Assembly: GCF_041925275.1 (NCBI RefSeq)
Contig: NZ_JBHEUZ010000009.1
Coordinates: 1 to 64,000 of the forward strand
From: Parapedobacter pyrenivorans_A
GTDB lineage: Bacteria > Bacteroidota > Bacteroidia > Sphingobacteriales > Sphingobacteriaceae
Length of the DNA stretch: 64,000 bases
Direction: 5' to 3'
Each line of letters starts with the position of its first letter. Position 1 is the stretch's first letter. The position numbers and the translations under genes are program-made. The notes beneath the pieces are model-generated. The model had not been told where the DNA came from, searched no databases, and worked only from the letters and a program-made list of their open reading frames with translations. This document shows, in pieces, positions 33,325-44,100 of the stretch.

Positions 33325-35826
33325 CCGGCGGCGGCGATATACCAGCCAAAGGGCCACCAGCATAGCTAACGCCACCAGCACGCCGATGCCTATCCAAGCC
33401 ACCCCCTGTCGGGGAGGCACGACCAGCGGCGAATCGTCACCATTGACCACGAAACCTGCCCAGAAAAACGGGTGCCGTTTCATCGGATTGCTTTTAATAA
33501 AGGTACGCTTCGCCCGGGCCATCGCCGATGACTTATCGAGCCCCCGGGCAATCCCCTCATAAAAAGACGTCATAATTTCGGCCGTTTCCTTATCCGGCGC
33601 CTGCCATAAGCTCACCACCGTGCTTGCCACGCCGGCATAGGCAAACGCGCGAGACAAGCTCATCACGCCCTCGCCCTTCACCAATTTGCCGTTCCCGGTA
33701 TTGCAGGCGCTAAGCACCGCCATGCGGGCGGGGATATGGAGGGCATGCAATTCTGAAAAATACAGTTTTTCCGATCCATTGAACACCAGGCACGACTCAC
33801 TGAAATCATCCTCATAAAAAAAAGAATGCATGGCAAAGTGCAGAACGTCATAGTCGGCACGTCGGTCAAGAAACGCGCGCTTGGTCGCCTCGCCAGCCAT
33901 GAAACGGTCGCCACCGAAAATCGCAGCAACACGCCCGGCTTCCTCGCGGGCATGCCGTAGGTCGTTAACCTGATAATTCGGCGAAAAAACGCCCATCCGT
34001 ACGGCTTCGAGCGTAGGGAACGAGGCCTGTCGGTGCAACAGCCAGACCGGGAGCGAATACGCGTAGCTTATGGCATGGGTTTCACCGACAAATTTCCCGT
34101 GGCGGGCATCATACAAACTCTCAAAGGGAATATAATTCAGGAAATTATCAGGAATCAGGGTCGTGATGTTACCCACGTGGTCGCCAAGAAGCACCCGGCG
34201 CAGCGAATCCGATAACTGCTCGTATCCCGCCGCCAGTCCGCGGAGCGCCGTGGCATATCTGAACACCGATGCCTTGAGCGAATCCACGCCGGCAATACGC
34301 AATACCGTGGCACCGTCCGCAGTAATCTGCGCCCGGTATACATACTCGCTGGCTACATGAAATTTCACCATCGATTCGTCCGGTTCCAGTGCGGCCAAAA
34401 CCTCGCGCACGTCAAAGGCCCGAGCCGCATCCCGCCCCTGAGACTCCTTCCGCACCCGTAGTTTCTTTTCAAACTCCCTAATCAGGTGTTGCGAGGCATT
34501 TTGCTCAATCAGGCTGAGGTAATCCATTGCCGCGCCCGGCTCATCCATGCTCAAGGTAAGCAACCCTTCCATGATTTGGAGGTGCAGGTTGTCGATCAGG
34601 TCGGTATACTCGCCCTTCAAATAGTACCGATTGAACATCCCTGCCGACGCCTGGTATAAATTCGCTGCCTTGCGGAAGGTTTCCTCACGGCCATCACGGA
34701 GGTAACTGCCATACAGTATCCGTGAGCTCTCGGTAAGCACGCGGATAAAGGTATAAGAAGAAAGGTCGCCCAAATCGGCTGCCCTTAGTTCCAAAAGCGG
34801 GATGGGCCGGCCCGCTTGGTTTCGAATGATTTCCCCGATCGATACCTCTACCAACTGCCGGGCTTCCTCCCACCTACCCATCCCACTGAAGATCATCGCT
34901 TTGATGGTTTGCACTGCGTATTTGCTGGCCGAAAACGAATCGAATGCCATGTTTTCTTCTGCCCGGAGCACATAGGTCAATGCCTGTTCGTATTGCTCCA
35001 TCCGATGGTATACCGAGGCGAGCTTTGCATAGCAAACCAGCCGGTAAAACGGGCTGTTATACGCGTCCGCTATGGGCAGCGCTTGTTGCGCAAACCTTAT
35101 GGTAAGCGAATCATCGCCTTGCTCATAAGCATCATCAAACAGGATCTTATAGGCTGCCAGAACGATACCTAAATCGTCGATTTCCCGGTGCATGGTATCC
35201 ACATAGGCATACGCCGTTTCCAAGTGCCCCTGGGCCGCCAGCACCCGTACGTTTCCGAGTAGGTGCATATTTCGCGATTTGCGATACAACGGATGCCGGG
35301 GCGAAGATTGTCCAACTCGGTAATAATGTCCATAAAATCGGCTATTCATCCGCCCCCTTATCGTGTCGGCAGCTTTCAAATCACCATAGCCGATCAGTTC
35401 GAACGTCAGGTTCTGGTAGCCCGAAATGAGGTTGTCCACGCCATGGTCGTCCAATTCGATGGATTCCCATACCTCCACGGCCCTGCGGAAATAATCCAGC
35501 GAATAATACGGAACATAGAGATTCCCATAGGAATAGGCCAGGTCATTGTACAACAATCCCAGCAGCTGGTCGGGATCGCCGGTGCTATCCCGATACAGCT
35601 TCAGCGCCTTTTCATAAAGCAACACAGCACTGGAATCATCGCCTTGGCCGCTGGCAGTCAATCCAGCTTGGTGCAGGGAGTCTGCTTGGGCCCTCCATCC
35701 GTAGCGCTTGTGGTCCAGGCCAGTATCGTTTGCCTGCCATAGCCAGCCAACGAGCACCATTACGATTACCCCCACTTTCAAGCCGCTTCCCTCCCCATGA
35801 TCAACAACCTGAAAAGGGGACTCCAT
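33307..35826 (-). CDS. CHAT-domain peptidase with TPR repeats
   Basis: The 839-residue protein has a hydrophobic N-terminal segment (VGVIVMVLVGWLW), many TPR repeats (about 45-470), a CHAT caspase-like peptidase domain (about 480-790) and a C-terminal membrane helix (IGIGVLVALAMLVALWLVY) with basic tail. The catalytic dyad is visible: His in LHFAMHS (about 667) and Cys in AVLSACNTG (about 708). CHAT proteins cut partner proteins in bacterial signalling and defence, as in Craspase. It is convergent with the ECF sigma pair, a neighbourhood that I recall as common in Bacteroidota, so the substrate may be a TPR protein of the same locus (inference). Confidence 0.9.
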   Translation of the reverse strand: MESPFQVVDHGEGSGLKVGVIVMVLVGWLWQANDTGLDHKRYGWRAQADSLHQAGLTASGQGDDSSAVLLYEKALKLYRDSTGDPDQLLGLLYNDLAYSYGNLYVPYYSLDYFRRAVEVWESIELDDHGVDNLISGYQNLTFELIGYGDLKAADTIRGRMNSRFYGHYYRVGQSSPRHPLYRKSRNMHLLGNVRVLAAQGHLETAYAYVDTMHREIDDLGIVLAAYKILFDDAYEQGDDSLTIRFAQQALPIADAYNSPFYRLVCYAKLASVYHRMEQYEQALTYVLRAEENMAFDSFSASKYAVQTIKAMIFSGMGRWEEARQLVEVSIGEIIRNQAGRPIPLLELRAADLGDLSSYTFIRVLTESSRILYGSYLRDGREETFRKAANLYQASAGMFNRYYLKGEYTDLIDNLHLQIMEGLLTLSMDEPGAAMDYLSLIEQNASQHLIREFEKKLRVRKESQGRDAARAFDVREVLAALEPDESMVKFHVASEYVYRAQITADGATVLRIAGVDSLKASVFRYATALRGLAAGYEQLSDSLRRVLLGDHVGNITTLIPDNFLNYIPFESLYDARHGKFVGETHAISYAYSLPVWLLHRQASFPTLEAVRMGVFSPNYQVNDLRHAREEAGRVAAIFGGDRFMAGEATKRAFLDRRADYDVLHFAMHSFFYEDDFSESCLVFNGSEKLYFSELHALHIPARMAVLSACNTGNGKLVKGEGVMSLSRAFAYAGVASTVVSLWQAPDKETAEIMTSFYEGIARGLDKSSAMARAKRTFIKSNPMKRHPFFWAGFVVNGDDSPLVVPPRQGVAWIGIGVLVALAMLVALWLVYRRRRLQPRQ

Positions 35827-35991
35827 TCAACGGCATAGGTAACGAACGAATACATGGCAGCCAGCTTATTTACGTCTGCCAATTTACAAAAAGTTCAGGA
35901 AGGATTCTGCATTTCGAAACAACGTCAGCGAATCCATCGCAAGCACTGTTTCTCGTGGCAAACCAGATAAATGAGCTTCCAACCATCCAGG

Positions 35992-36108
35992 TTAATCGGG
36001 CTGCCGTAGCTCTATTTTACGCAGTTGCCGTTCGCTTTCCGCGTCCCAGTACGCACAGTCCAGTTCAATGAAGCCAAAATGCTCATGTGCTTCAACAGGC
36101 ACATCCAT
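35992..36108 (-). CDS. Possible 38-residue peptide
   Basis: The frame MDVPVEAHEHFGFIELD to the stop at 35992 is charged and protein-like. It follows the small membrane protein gene (36121) by 12 bases. It might be a short gene or a remnant; there is no family match. The rest of the spacer 35827-35991 shows nothing. Confidence 0.25.
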   Translation of the reverse strand: MDVPVEAHEHFGFIELDCAYWDAESERQLRKIELRQPD

Positions 36109-36120
36109 ATCAATCAGGCT

Positions 36121-36357
36121 TCAATCGGGGTTGGTCTTATCGTCATCCGCTAATGCTTCGAAGATATCGCGTGTGGATTGTTGCTTGATAATATCGCCTG
36201 TATGAATGGAATCCAATGAATCGGGCCGGGCTGACACCGGGGTTTGCATGGAATCGGGGGTTGGGCCTGCAGGTGCAGAAGTATGCACATAGTCCAGCAC
36301 GAAAAACAGGCCGAATAACACAACTATGCCAATAGCTACTAAATAGGAAACTTTCAT
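36121..36357 (-). CDS. Small membrane-anchored protein
   Basis: The 78-residue protein has an N-terminal helix (YLVAIGIVVLFGLFFVLDYV) and then a Pro/Ser/Thr-rich, acidic tail ending in ALADDDKTNPD. It is likely a single-pass protein with an outer tail. No family recognised. The spacer 36358-36555 upstream shows no gene. Confidence 0.55.
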   Translation of the reverse strand: MKVSYLVAIGIVVLFGLFFVLDYVHTSAPAGPTPDSMQTPVSARPDSLDSIHTGDIIKQQSTRDIFEALADDDKTNPD

Positions 36358-36555
36358 CGCTGGGTATTTCGGGCTAAAATACTTATAAAAAAGCGATGCC
36401 CTATTTACGGTAACGATTGAGCATGATGGTATAACTTTAGATGGTTTGCCACAAATTTGTGCGGCTCAGAGCCACCCTGTGCCGATAGCTAACAGCTAAT
36501 ATAGCGCTTTTCTTTTTTATCTCAATTTTCGTGACACTACTGCAATCCATGTGAC

Positions 36556-37926
36556 TTACAACGACCGCGCCGACTTGCCCTGCCGCCAATGGTCCTCTAT
36601 CTCTTCCAACGACTTTCCTTTGGTCTCCGGGATGTAAAAATAGCCCCACAATAATCCAATCACGCATACCAGCGCGTAGCTCCAAAACGTATAGGCTACG
36701 CCCAGCGTATTTACCAGCTTTAGGAATGTAAAGGCCACAATCGCATTAAATCCCCAATGGGCCAGCGAGCCCACGCTCATGCCCAGGCTTCTGGTACGGA
36801 GCGGAAAGATTTCGGAGATTAACAACCAACCGAGTGGTGCTAGGCTGATGGCGATGAAGATGATAAACGCAATGATGCTGCCGGCAGCGTAATAGGGCAG
36901 CATGTCGCCCAGCTGCTCGCCGAAATGGAAGCTTATGCCCAGCACCGCCAACGACGGGATCATCCCGCAGATACCAATCAGGAAGAGTTTACGCCGCCCC
37001 CAACGGTCGAGCATGATAACGGAAAACGCACATGCCGCTACGTTGGCCGCGCCGATGATAATAGCCGGTATGATGGAGGCCGTATTGCTCACAATACCTG
37101 CCATTTTGAAAATCGTGGGCGAATAGTAGATGATCGTATTCACACCGGAAAATTGCTGGAAAAAGAAAATCATCACGGTGATGGATAGTGGTATCCGGAG
37201 CCACGGTTTAAACAGCTCCTTCACACCCGCGTTATTCCGCGACACTGTGAGATCGTATTGCACGTCTTGTATAATTTGCTGCGCTTGGTCTTTGCTTTCG
37301 ATTTGCTCCAGAATGGCGCGCCCTTTTTCCAGCTTATTTTTGGAAATCAGCCACCGGGGTGATTCGGGAAGGAAAAACATCCCGATCAGCAGGGCAATGG
37401 CGGGATATATCCCCACCATAAACATGGCCCGCCAAGATTCGAGATCCTGGTCGTTAGACAGCCAGTAGTCGGTAATGTAAGACGCTAAAATGCCGATGGT
37501 AATCATGAGCTGATTGAGCGTTACCAATCCGCCCCGGTATTTCTTCGGCGAGATTTCGGCGATATACATCGGCACGACATAGGAGGTAATGCCAATGGCA
37601 ATACCAATGACCATCCGCATGATAATCAGTTCGGTAATGCTGGAAGCGTACGCACATCCCAAAGACGCGCCGAAGAAAATGATGGCGTTGACGATGATCA
37701 TTTTCTTTCTTCCCAGTATTTCGGTGACACCACCGCTCGCAATTGCACCAATGATAGCGCCAAGCAGTACCGAGGTGGTCAGCCATTCCAACTGACTATC
37801 GGTGAGCGTCCAATGTTCCTGCAAAAACGGCAACGCACCGGAAATGACGCCGGTATCAAATCCGAATAGCAGACCACCGATGGCCGCTACCGTAGCGATA
37901 AACAATACAATCCGGGGAATTTTCAT
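36556..37926 (-). CDS. Sugar porter of the major facilitator superfamily
   Basis: The 456-residue protein has twelve membrane helices and the sugar porter signatures: LLFGFDTGVISGALPF in helix 1, GGVTEILGRKKMI between helices 2 and 3, PESPRWLISK after helix 6, and FYIPETKGKSLEEIE at the end. It most resembles XylE/AraE/glucose proton symporters. It is the last gene of the carbohydrate operon, 28 bases after the FGGY kinase gene, and should carry the released monosaccharide across the inner membrane. Confidence 0.93.
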   Translation of the reverse strand: MKIPRIVLFIATVAAIGGLLFGFDTGVISGALPFLQEHWTLTDSQLEWLTTSVLLGAIIGAIASGGVTEILGRKKMIIVNAIIFFGASLGCAYASSITELIIMRMVIGIAIGITSYVVPMYIAEISPKKYRGGLVTLNQLMITIGILASYITDYWLSNDQDLESWRAMFMVGIYPAIALLIGMFFLPESPRWLISKNKLEKGRAILEQIESKDQAQQIIQDVQYDLTVSRNNAGVKELFKPWLRIPLSITVMIFFFQQFSGVNTIIYYSPTIFKMAGIVSNTASIIPAIIIGAANVAACAFSVIMLDRWGRRKLFLIGICGMIPSLAVLGISFHFGEQLGDMLPYYAAGSIIAFIIFIAISLAPLGWLLISEIFPLRTRSLGMSVGSLAHWGFNAIVAFTFLKLVNTLGVAYTFWSYALVCVIGLLWGYFYIPETKGKSLEEIEDHWRQGKSARSL

Positions 37927-37953
37927 AATAGGAACAATTGAATAAGTTGGAAA

Positions 37954-39291
37954 TTAAGCGTTTTGAATGATTTGATTACGATCGAAACCGGATAGGGCAT
38001 TCAGGCAAGCGCCGAATGCGGCTTCTTCATCATATGGCGAAAAAATAAGGGCGGTTTTAAATTGCTCTTCGAAAGCACGGCATAACAACGGATTCCGTTT
38101 GAGCGCATTGCCCGAACCTACGAGTACCGACTTGGCATTGCGCACCTCGTCAGGAAGCGCCTGGTAGAATTGGTAGAGTTCGCGGCATATGCCTTTCAAA
38201 AGCCCGATAATCAGGTTATCGGGTGTGAAGTTGTGGGTAGAAATGTTTTCGATATACCCCCGCTTGTCCGGCGCGGAGCGCGTACCGTCAAAAAGTGTTT
38301 CCACAATGGGCAGATCAACGGAATCGTCCTTGTAGTTAACGGACGTCATAATCTGATAAAAATCAAGCCCTTCCGGCGGATATCCGATAAATTTCGCTAC
38401 CGTGTCTTCAAAAAACGTACGCAACATGGCGAAGGCTTGCCCTCCGCACAATGCCGCCCCCACCAGCATATACCCACCGCCCGGAAACGGACGGGTCTCA
38501 ATACCGGGTATCTTCAGGTAGCTGTCCGAAAAGACGGAAACTTGGCTACTGGTCCCTACGGTCACATGGATGGCCTGGCTTAAGTTGCTTACCGAACCTA
38601 GAAATGCCGCCTGATTATCTCCAATCGCCATATAAACGGGTGTACCCCGGTAGAGACCACAGGAAACCGTCGATTCTGCCAGCTGCGGAAGTAACGCGCT
38701 ATCGATACCTACTTTGGCCAATCCGGCATGGTCGAAGCTCAAGTGCTCCACATCAAACAACCCAAGACCGGCACCGTTGGAATAATCGGTAACGGGCGTT
38801 GTCCGATCCACCAGCTTCATCACCACAAAATCCATGATGGTACAGATTTTACTAACCCCGTCGGGCACCAGGTCGTTGCGGCAGTTGTAAAAATGAGTGG
38901 CTAGCCCGAAACCGGAGGGCACGGCATGGCCCGTTGATTCGGAAAGAAACGCGGAATACGTCATGCCGGTTTTATAGCGCAAATTCGCACGGCCATCCTG
39001 CCATGTATATAGCGGGCTGATGGCATCGCCTTCCCGATCTACATAGAGTATACCGTGCATCTGGCCTGTAATGCCGATTCCCCGAATCGTCGCATACCGC
39101 ACCGAAAAATCATCAATGATCTTGCGAACAATTTCCAGGATCCGCATCGGGTCTTGCGCCCGCTCCCAACGTTTCACCGAGTAGATGCCGGCATCATTGG
39201 GTATGGTTACGGATTCTATTTCACGGCTTTCGGCCGCATAAACAACACCACTGACCGAGCTGGTACCGATATCTATTCCAATAAAGTGCAT
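37954..39291 (-). CDS. FGGY-family carbohydrate kinase
   Basis: The 445-residue protein has the FGGY actin-like fold: FIGIDIGTSSVSGVVY at the N-terminus, GITGQMHGILYVD (the Gly-Gln-Met-His motif seen in xylulokinase and sedoheptulokinase types), HVTVGTSSQVSVF and KSVLVGSGNALKRNPLLCR near the C-terminus. The shortish length and the sequence suggest the sedoheptulokinase-like subgroup rather than xylulokinase. It phosphorylates the incoming sugar in the cytoplasm. Substrate is uncertain; the GH32 genes of the locus suggest fructose or a related ketose. Confidence 0.85.
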   Translation of the reverse strand: MHFIGIDIGTSSVSGVVYAAESREIESVTIPNDAGIYSVKRWERAQDPMRILEIVRKIIDDFSVRYATIRGIGITGQMHGILYVDREGDAISPLYTWQDGRANLRYKTGMTYSAFLSESTGHAVPSGFGLATHFYNCRNDLVPDGVSKICTIMDFVVMKLVDRTTPVTDYSNGAGLGLFDVEHLSFDHAGLAKVGIDSALLPQLAESTVSCGLYRGTPVYMAIGDNQAAFLGSVSNLSQAIHVTVGTSSQVSVFSDSYLKIPGIETRPFPGGGYMLVGAALCGGQAFAMLRTFFEDTVAKFIGYPPEGLDFYQIMTSVNYKDDSVDLPIVETLFDGTRSAPDKRGYIENISTHNFTPDNLIIGLLKGICRELYQFYQALPDEVRNAKSVLVGSGNALKRNPLLCRAFEEQFKTALIFSPYDEEAAFGACLNALSGFDRNQIIQNA

Positions 39292-39325
39292 AAATGCTAT
39301 TTCTGTTCACTATCTTTTCGTGTAC

Positions 39326-41044
39326 CTACCAACCTGCATTTTGTTTGTACAGTCCCTTGACGTAGCTAATCTGCACCTCCGGAATCGGAAAGTACTCATC
39401 ACGGTTTTTAGTGAAGTTAGCATCTCTCAGGTACGACCGCCTGGTCTTCTCGACCGCAAAATACGCATTAAGCTGCTCGGCCGCAATACCCCAGCGCACT
39501 AAATCGAAGAACCATTTGCCTTCCGTTGCAAACTCCAGGTGACGCTCCCAGCGGAGTGCCTGCAGCGCAAATTCCTTGGTCCATGCCGGGCAATTCACGC
39601 CCGGCCGATAGGGCTGCACGTCAAACCTGCCTGTGGGGGTTCCATCGGCAAATTTCAACCGGCCGGTACTGTTGGCCGCACGTTCCCTGATCTCGTTGAT
39701 CAGCCGAAGGGCTTCGTCCATCTCCTGTTCGAGCTGGATCAATGCCTCGGCACGCCACAGCATCACCTCGTCGAGCCGCAGCACATCCCAATTCAGGCCC
39801 GCCCCCATAAAGGGGTTCGTCTTTTTAAAACAGTCGGACGTCGGCGAAACCAGTAGCTTCTGGCTCATGGAATAGCCGTACACTTCAGGCGTACGCACCC
39901 AATTTTCGCCCATGATATAGGAAGGCGCATATTTCCAGGGCATGCCGGGTACAGCCGCCGTGTGCATCAGCCGCGGATCCATCGGGGTGGCAGCGAAAGC
40001 GTCTTTGTTGTCCAGTAGGATACCTGTATTGAAATTTTCGAAATCCGGCACGCCATTTACCGTTTTATAGCGGTTCATCATATTGACAGAAGGCTGCAGG
40101 AAGCCGCAGCAGCCATAGTCCGAATTTACCGGCGACACGAGCCACGAATTCAGGCGGCCCGTCTGCGTATCCGTGGTATACTGGATGGCCCAGATGGACT
40201 CCGTACCATTTTCATACTCACACAGGAAATTCTCGGCAAAATCCGGCGCCAAGCGCTTTCCCGAATTGTCGATAATATCCTTGCACAACGCCGCCACTTC
40301 AGTTAGTTTTTCGCGGTTGATGTTGATGACGTTATGGTTGTCGTCCTGCTCATATGCCGCGAAAATCAGTGTCTTCGCCAGGTACGCTTTAGCCGCAAAA
40401 CCCGTAGGCCTGCCCACTTCAGCTTGCACATCCGGCAACACACCCGCCGCAAAGCGGAAATCCTCGATTAATTTCCCCCACAGCTCTTGGTCAGACAATG
40501 CATCATTACTCACCTTGTCGTACATATCCTGTGGCGTATCCTCATCGATATAGGGGAAAAATTTGAAACACTGTTTCATGTACATGTAGATGTGACCACG
40601 TAGGAACCGCAGCTCGGCGATGCGCTGTTCCCGAAGCGGATATTGCTCGGCCGTCAGGTTTTTCACCCTTCGCAATGCATCGTGGACACGCCCAACGGCC
40701 ACATAGTGCACCCACCACAGGTTATCCAGGTCGCCGACGTTGGTGGGCTGCATATAGGTGAAGGTTTCCCAACGGTTGCGCTCGGCATTGTCGTTGGTGC
40801 CCGATCCGCCCTTATACGCTTCGCCGCCGCGTACCGAGCCTTCCTCGTAAGGCATCCCCATCTGTTTGTTGAAGTGATTCTGCCCCACGAATGAGTAAGC
40901 GGCATTGATCATTTTTTCGACCTGCTCCGGCTCATTCAGATCCTCGTCTGCAACAACCCCTTGGGGCTTGGTATCCAACATGGACTCGCACGCACCGGAT
41001 AGCAACAGGATGAGACCGAGACCGAATATGTTTAATGCTTTCAT
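39326..41044 (-). CDS. susD: SusD/RagB-family outer membrane glycan-binding lipoprotein
   Basis: The 572-residue lipoprotein has signal MKALNIFGLGLILLLSGACE with a perfect lipobox (Cys19). The SusD fold is shown by TKPQGVVADEDLN, the TPR-like helices with LRFLRGHIYMYMKQCFKF, the motif RWERHLEFATEGKWFFDLVR and the C-terminal YFPIPEVQISYVKG. It sits on the cell surface over the SusC channel and captures glycan. It follows susC after a stem-loop, which may reduce or uncouple its expression. Confidence 0.96.
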   Translation of the reverse strand: MKALNIFGLGLILLLSGACESMLDTKPQGVVADEDLNEPEQVEKMINAAYSFVGQNHFNKQMGMPYEEGSVRGGEAYKGGSGTNDNAERNRWETFTYMQPTNVGDLDNLWWVHYVAVGRVHDALRRVKNLTAEQYPLREQRIAELRFLRGHIYMYMKQCFKFFPYIDEDTPQDMYDKVSNDALSDQELWGKLIEDFRFAAGVLPDVQAEVGRPTGFAAKAYLAKTLIFAAYEQDDNHNVININREKLTEVAALCKDIIDNSGKRLAPDFAENFLCEYENGTESIWAIQYTTDTQTGRLNSWLVSPVNSDYGCCGFLQPSVNMMNRYKTVNGVPDFENFNTGILLDNKDAFAATPMDPRLMHTAAVPGMPWKYAPSYIMGENWVRTPEVYGYSMSQKLLVSPTSDCFKKTNPFMGAGLNWDVLRLDEVMLWRAEALIQLEQEMDEALRLINEIRERAANSTGRLKFADGTPTGRFDVQPYRPGVNCPAWTKEFALQALRWERHLEFATEGKWFFDLVRWGIAAEQLNAYFAVEKTRRSYLRDANFTKNRDEYFPIPEVQISYVKGLYKQNAGW

Positions 41045-41085
41045 CTGTTTATTTTTTTGTTTTTAGTTATCAGATGGAACCTTTG

Positions 41086-41135
41086 ATGATTAAAATACTC
41101 ATTACCCTGTGGGTTTTAATGACTATTTTAATCAT
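41086..41135. promoter_or_regulatory. Stem-loop between susC and susD
   Basis: Arms ATGATTAAAATA (41086-41097) and TATTTTAATCAT (41124-41135) pair perfectly over 12 bases; inside, CATTACCC and GGGTTTTAATG add a second, imperfect stem. There is no GC-rich terminator. It lies in the 126-base spacer between the two genes and could stabilise the susC or susD message or act as an attenuator. Confidence 0.55.
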
Positions 41136-41170
41136 GTCGGGTTCATGATTCTTAATCTTAAAATTTACGG

Positions 41171-44100
41171 TTAGAAAGAAACGTTTATCGCAAACGTCAT
41201 GGAAAATGGCAACGGGTATCCATTTCCCGGCGTTTCCGGATCCAAGCCGGTATACGGGTTGTCGCCCCACGTCTTCTTGATCAGCAATACGTTGTCGGCA
41301 CGCAAAGCCAGGCGTACCCGTTTCATGCGCACCTGATCCAGCAATGCAGTAGGAAGGGTGTACCCCAGCTCCATGTTCCGGATTTTCATGTACGAACCGG
41401 TTTCCACGTAGTAGGTCGAAAACCGACCTTCGTCGTTGTAATTATTGATGGATATCGCCGGGATGGTCGTATTAGTGTTGGTTGGTGTCCACGCGTCCAA
41501 CAGGCGGGTTCCGTAGTTTTCGCCAGACGTACTCAACGCATAGATATCGGTCCAGGATTTCCAACCCTGTACATTGAGTTTCTTGCCCGCCAGCCCGTTG
41601 AAGAATACGGCGAAGTCGAAGTTTTTCCACGTGACACCCACGTTTACCCCATACTCCGCGCTCGGATCTTGATTGCCCAGCCACGCGCGGTCTTCCTGAT
41701 CGATCTTACCGTCACCGTTTACATCCTGAAAACGGATACGCCCCGGCGCTGCCCCCACCTGCGTGGCGTGTGCATCCACCTCGGCCTGCGATTGGAACAG
41801 GCCGTCGGCAATATAGCCGTACATGGATGAACGAGAGCGTCCCAAGATGTTCTGATCGGTTCCGTTCCCTGCAAAATTATTGATGACCTCGTCGGGCACC
41901 TTCAGGATCCGCTGCTTGTTGTGCGAAACCACGCCGCTGATATTCAACCCCACATCGCCGAAATTATCGGCGTAGTTCAGGGTCAATTCGATGCCCTTGT
42001 TATCGATATCCGCGCCGTTTAGCCACATTTGGGCACCTTCACCGAGTGTCGCCACCGTACCCGGTTTCATCAAGATATCGGTTGTCTTTTTGAGGTAATA
42101 GTCGAGCGAGCCGCCAAACTTGCCGGCAAAAAGCGCGAAATCCACCCCGAAGTTATGTTGGGTGGTCGTTTCCCACCGCAGGTCCGGATTGTTGCGCTGG
42201 GTACGGCGGAAGCCGGAAGGCAGGTTGCTTCCGCCCTCCCCGGTAAAATCATAGGCCGTACCCCAGTTCCAATCCCACACCGAATTGGGGTCATAAAGCG
42301 GACTGTACATCAAGTAGGCCGCATAGTCATCGATCTGCGAGTTGCCGTTTTGCCCCCATCCGTAGCGGAGTTTCAGTTGGGAAAACCCAGCAAGCGCGTC
42401 TTGCAGAAACGGCTCGTTATTCAGCACCCATCCAAAAGACACCGCGGGGAATGTCGCCCACCGGTTGTTCGCCCCGAATACCGAGGATGCATCCCGGCGA
42501 AGGGTACCGGAAGCCAGGTAACGATCGCCAAAGTTATAATTGAATTTTCCAAACCACGAAATCAGCGTGTTGTTGCTGGACCCGCCGCCATTCTCGCGGT
42601 CTTCTTCGCCCGCATCCAACTGCATATAATCCGGCGTTTCCAGGGCAAACACCCGTCGGCTTCCCCAATGGGACTGATACGAATGATCAACTGTCTCCTG
42701 CCCGACCATCACATCGAAATTATGCTGATCTACATCGAATACATACTGCAAAATGTTGCTGTTATTCCAATCGTAGTTATAGTTGGAAGTCTGGTATACC
42801 CCATTTCGCGCCTCGCTCAAAAAGCCCGATTCATACGTCAAATCCATGGTCCGCCGCCAGTAGCCCACAAAATCAACCCCAAAAGAAGAACGGAAATTCA
42901 GGCCTTTCAACAGCTCGATGTTTAGGTATGTATTCCCAAACAAGCGCAGGTTATCCTGATGATTCTGCTTGTTGTCCGCGATCAGGCGTACCGGGTTCTG
43001 GCGATCGCTCATCCCACCGATTGGCCCGCCCCAGCCTACGCCGTCTACCGTATGTACCGGCACGATAGACATGAGCGATTTCGTGCTCCCCAGGTTTCCA
43101 TCCCCCACATTCGAGCTAGAGCGCCACTGCGACACCGTGAAGTTCTCACCGATTTTTACCTTTCCGTCCAGCCAGCTGTAATCGGTATTGATCCGCGCAT
43201 TGAAGCGCCGGAAGAAACTGCCGTCGATGGTTCCCTTGTTATCGTAGTAATCTGCCGCAAAGAGCGCATTCCCGTTGTCCGTACCCGAAGACACGGTAAC
43301 GTTGTACTGCTGAATCATGCCGGTACGTAGAATCTCCCGCTGCCAATCGGTATCGGCCGAGCGCATCGTTTGTTCGATCGGATCGAGGTATTCGCGCCAA
43401 GTCACCCTGTCGAGCATCCAATTTCCGTTGGCATCCTGATGGTCTTCATACTGGTACAGACCACCGAAATCACGCACAAAACCAATCCCGACCAGGTTGG
43501 GGTCGGCCGTCGGATTATCGTTCTTAATCGCCCAGTATTGGGCGATGCCGCGCTGCTCCGTATTCATCAATTCGAAGGGCTTTACACTGCTGGTGAGGGT
43601 ATTAGAGGCGGTGAAATCGACGGTCGTTCCTTTCTTGCCACGCCGCGTGGTAATGATAATCACACCGTTTGCCGCACGCGAGCCATAAATGGAGGCCGAC
43701 GATGCATCTTTCAGCACCTGGATGGATTCGATATCCATGGTTGCCAGCTCCGCCATGGAACGGGTGGTCGGCGTGCCATCGATAATATACAGCGGATTGT
43801 TGTTGTTCAACGTACCCTCACCGCGGATGCGTACTGCCGCTGACGGGTCAGGCGAGCCGTTTACGGTAACTGCCATCCCGGCCACCCGGCCCTGGGCAGC
43901 CCGCATGGCACTGCCCGTTGTGCTGGAGCGGAGCTGGTTTACGTTGATCACGGACACCGCCCCGGTCAAATCCGCTTTGCGCTGGGTGGTGTAGCCGGTC
44001 ACGACCACCTCGTCGAGGTTCAAGGCATCTTCAACCAGCCGTATCGTCAACTCCTGCACGGTAGACGCGGCCAATTCCGTGGTCTTATAGCCAACGTAGC

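Noticed and set aside
32663..33397. 244-residue minus-strand frame over the sigma partner
   Set aside because: It is antisense to a well-supported TPR protein and rich in Arg and Pro, as expected of a shadow frame.
42029..42925. 298-residue plus-strand frame inside susC
   Set aside because: It is antisense to the SusC barrel with no start context or recognisable domain.
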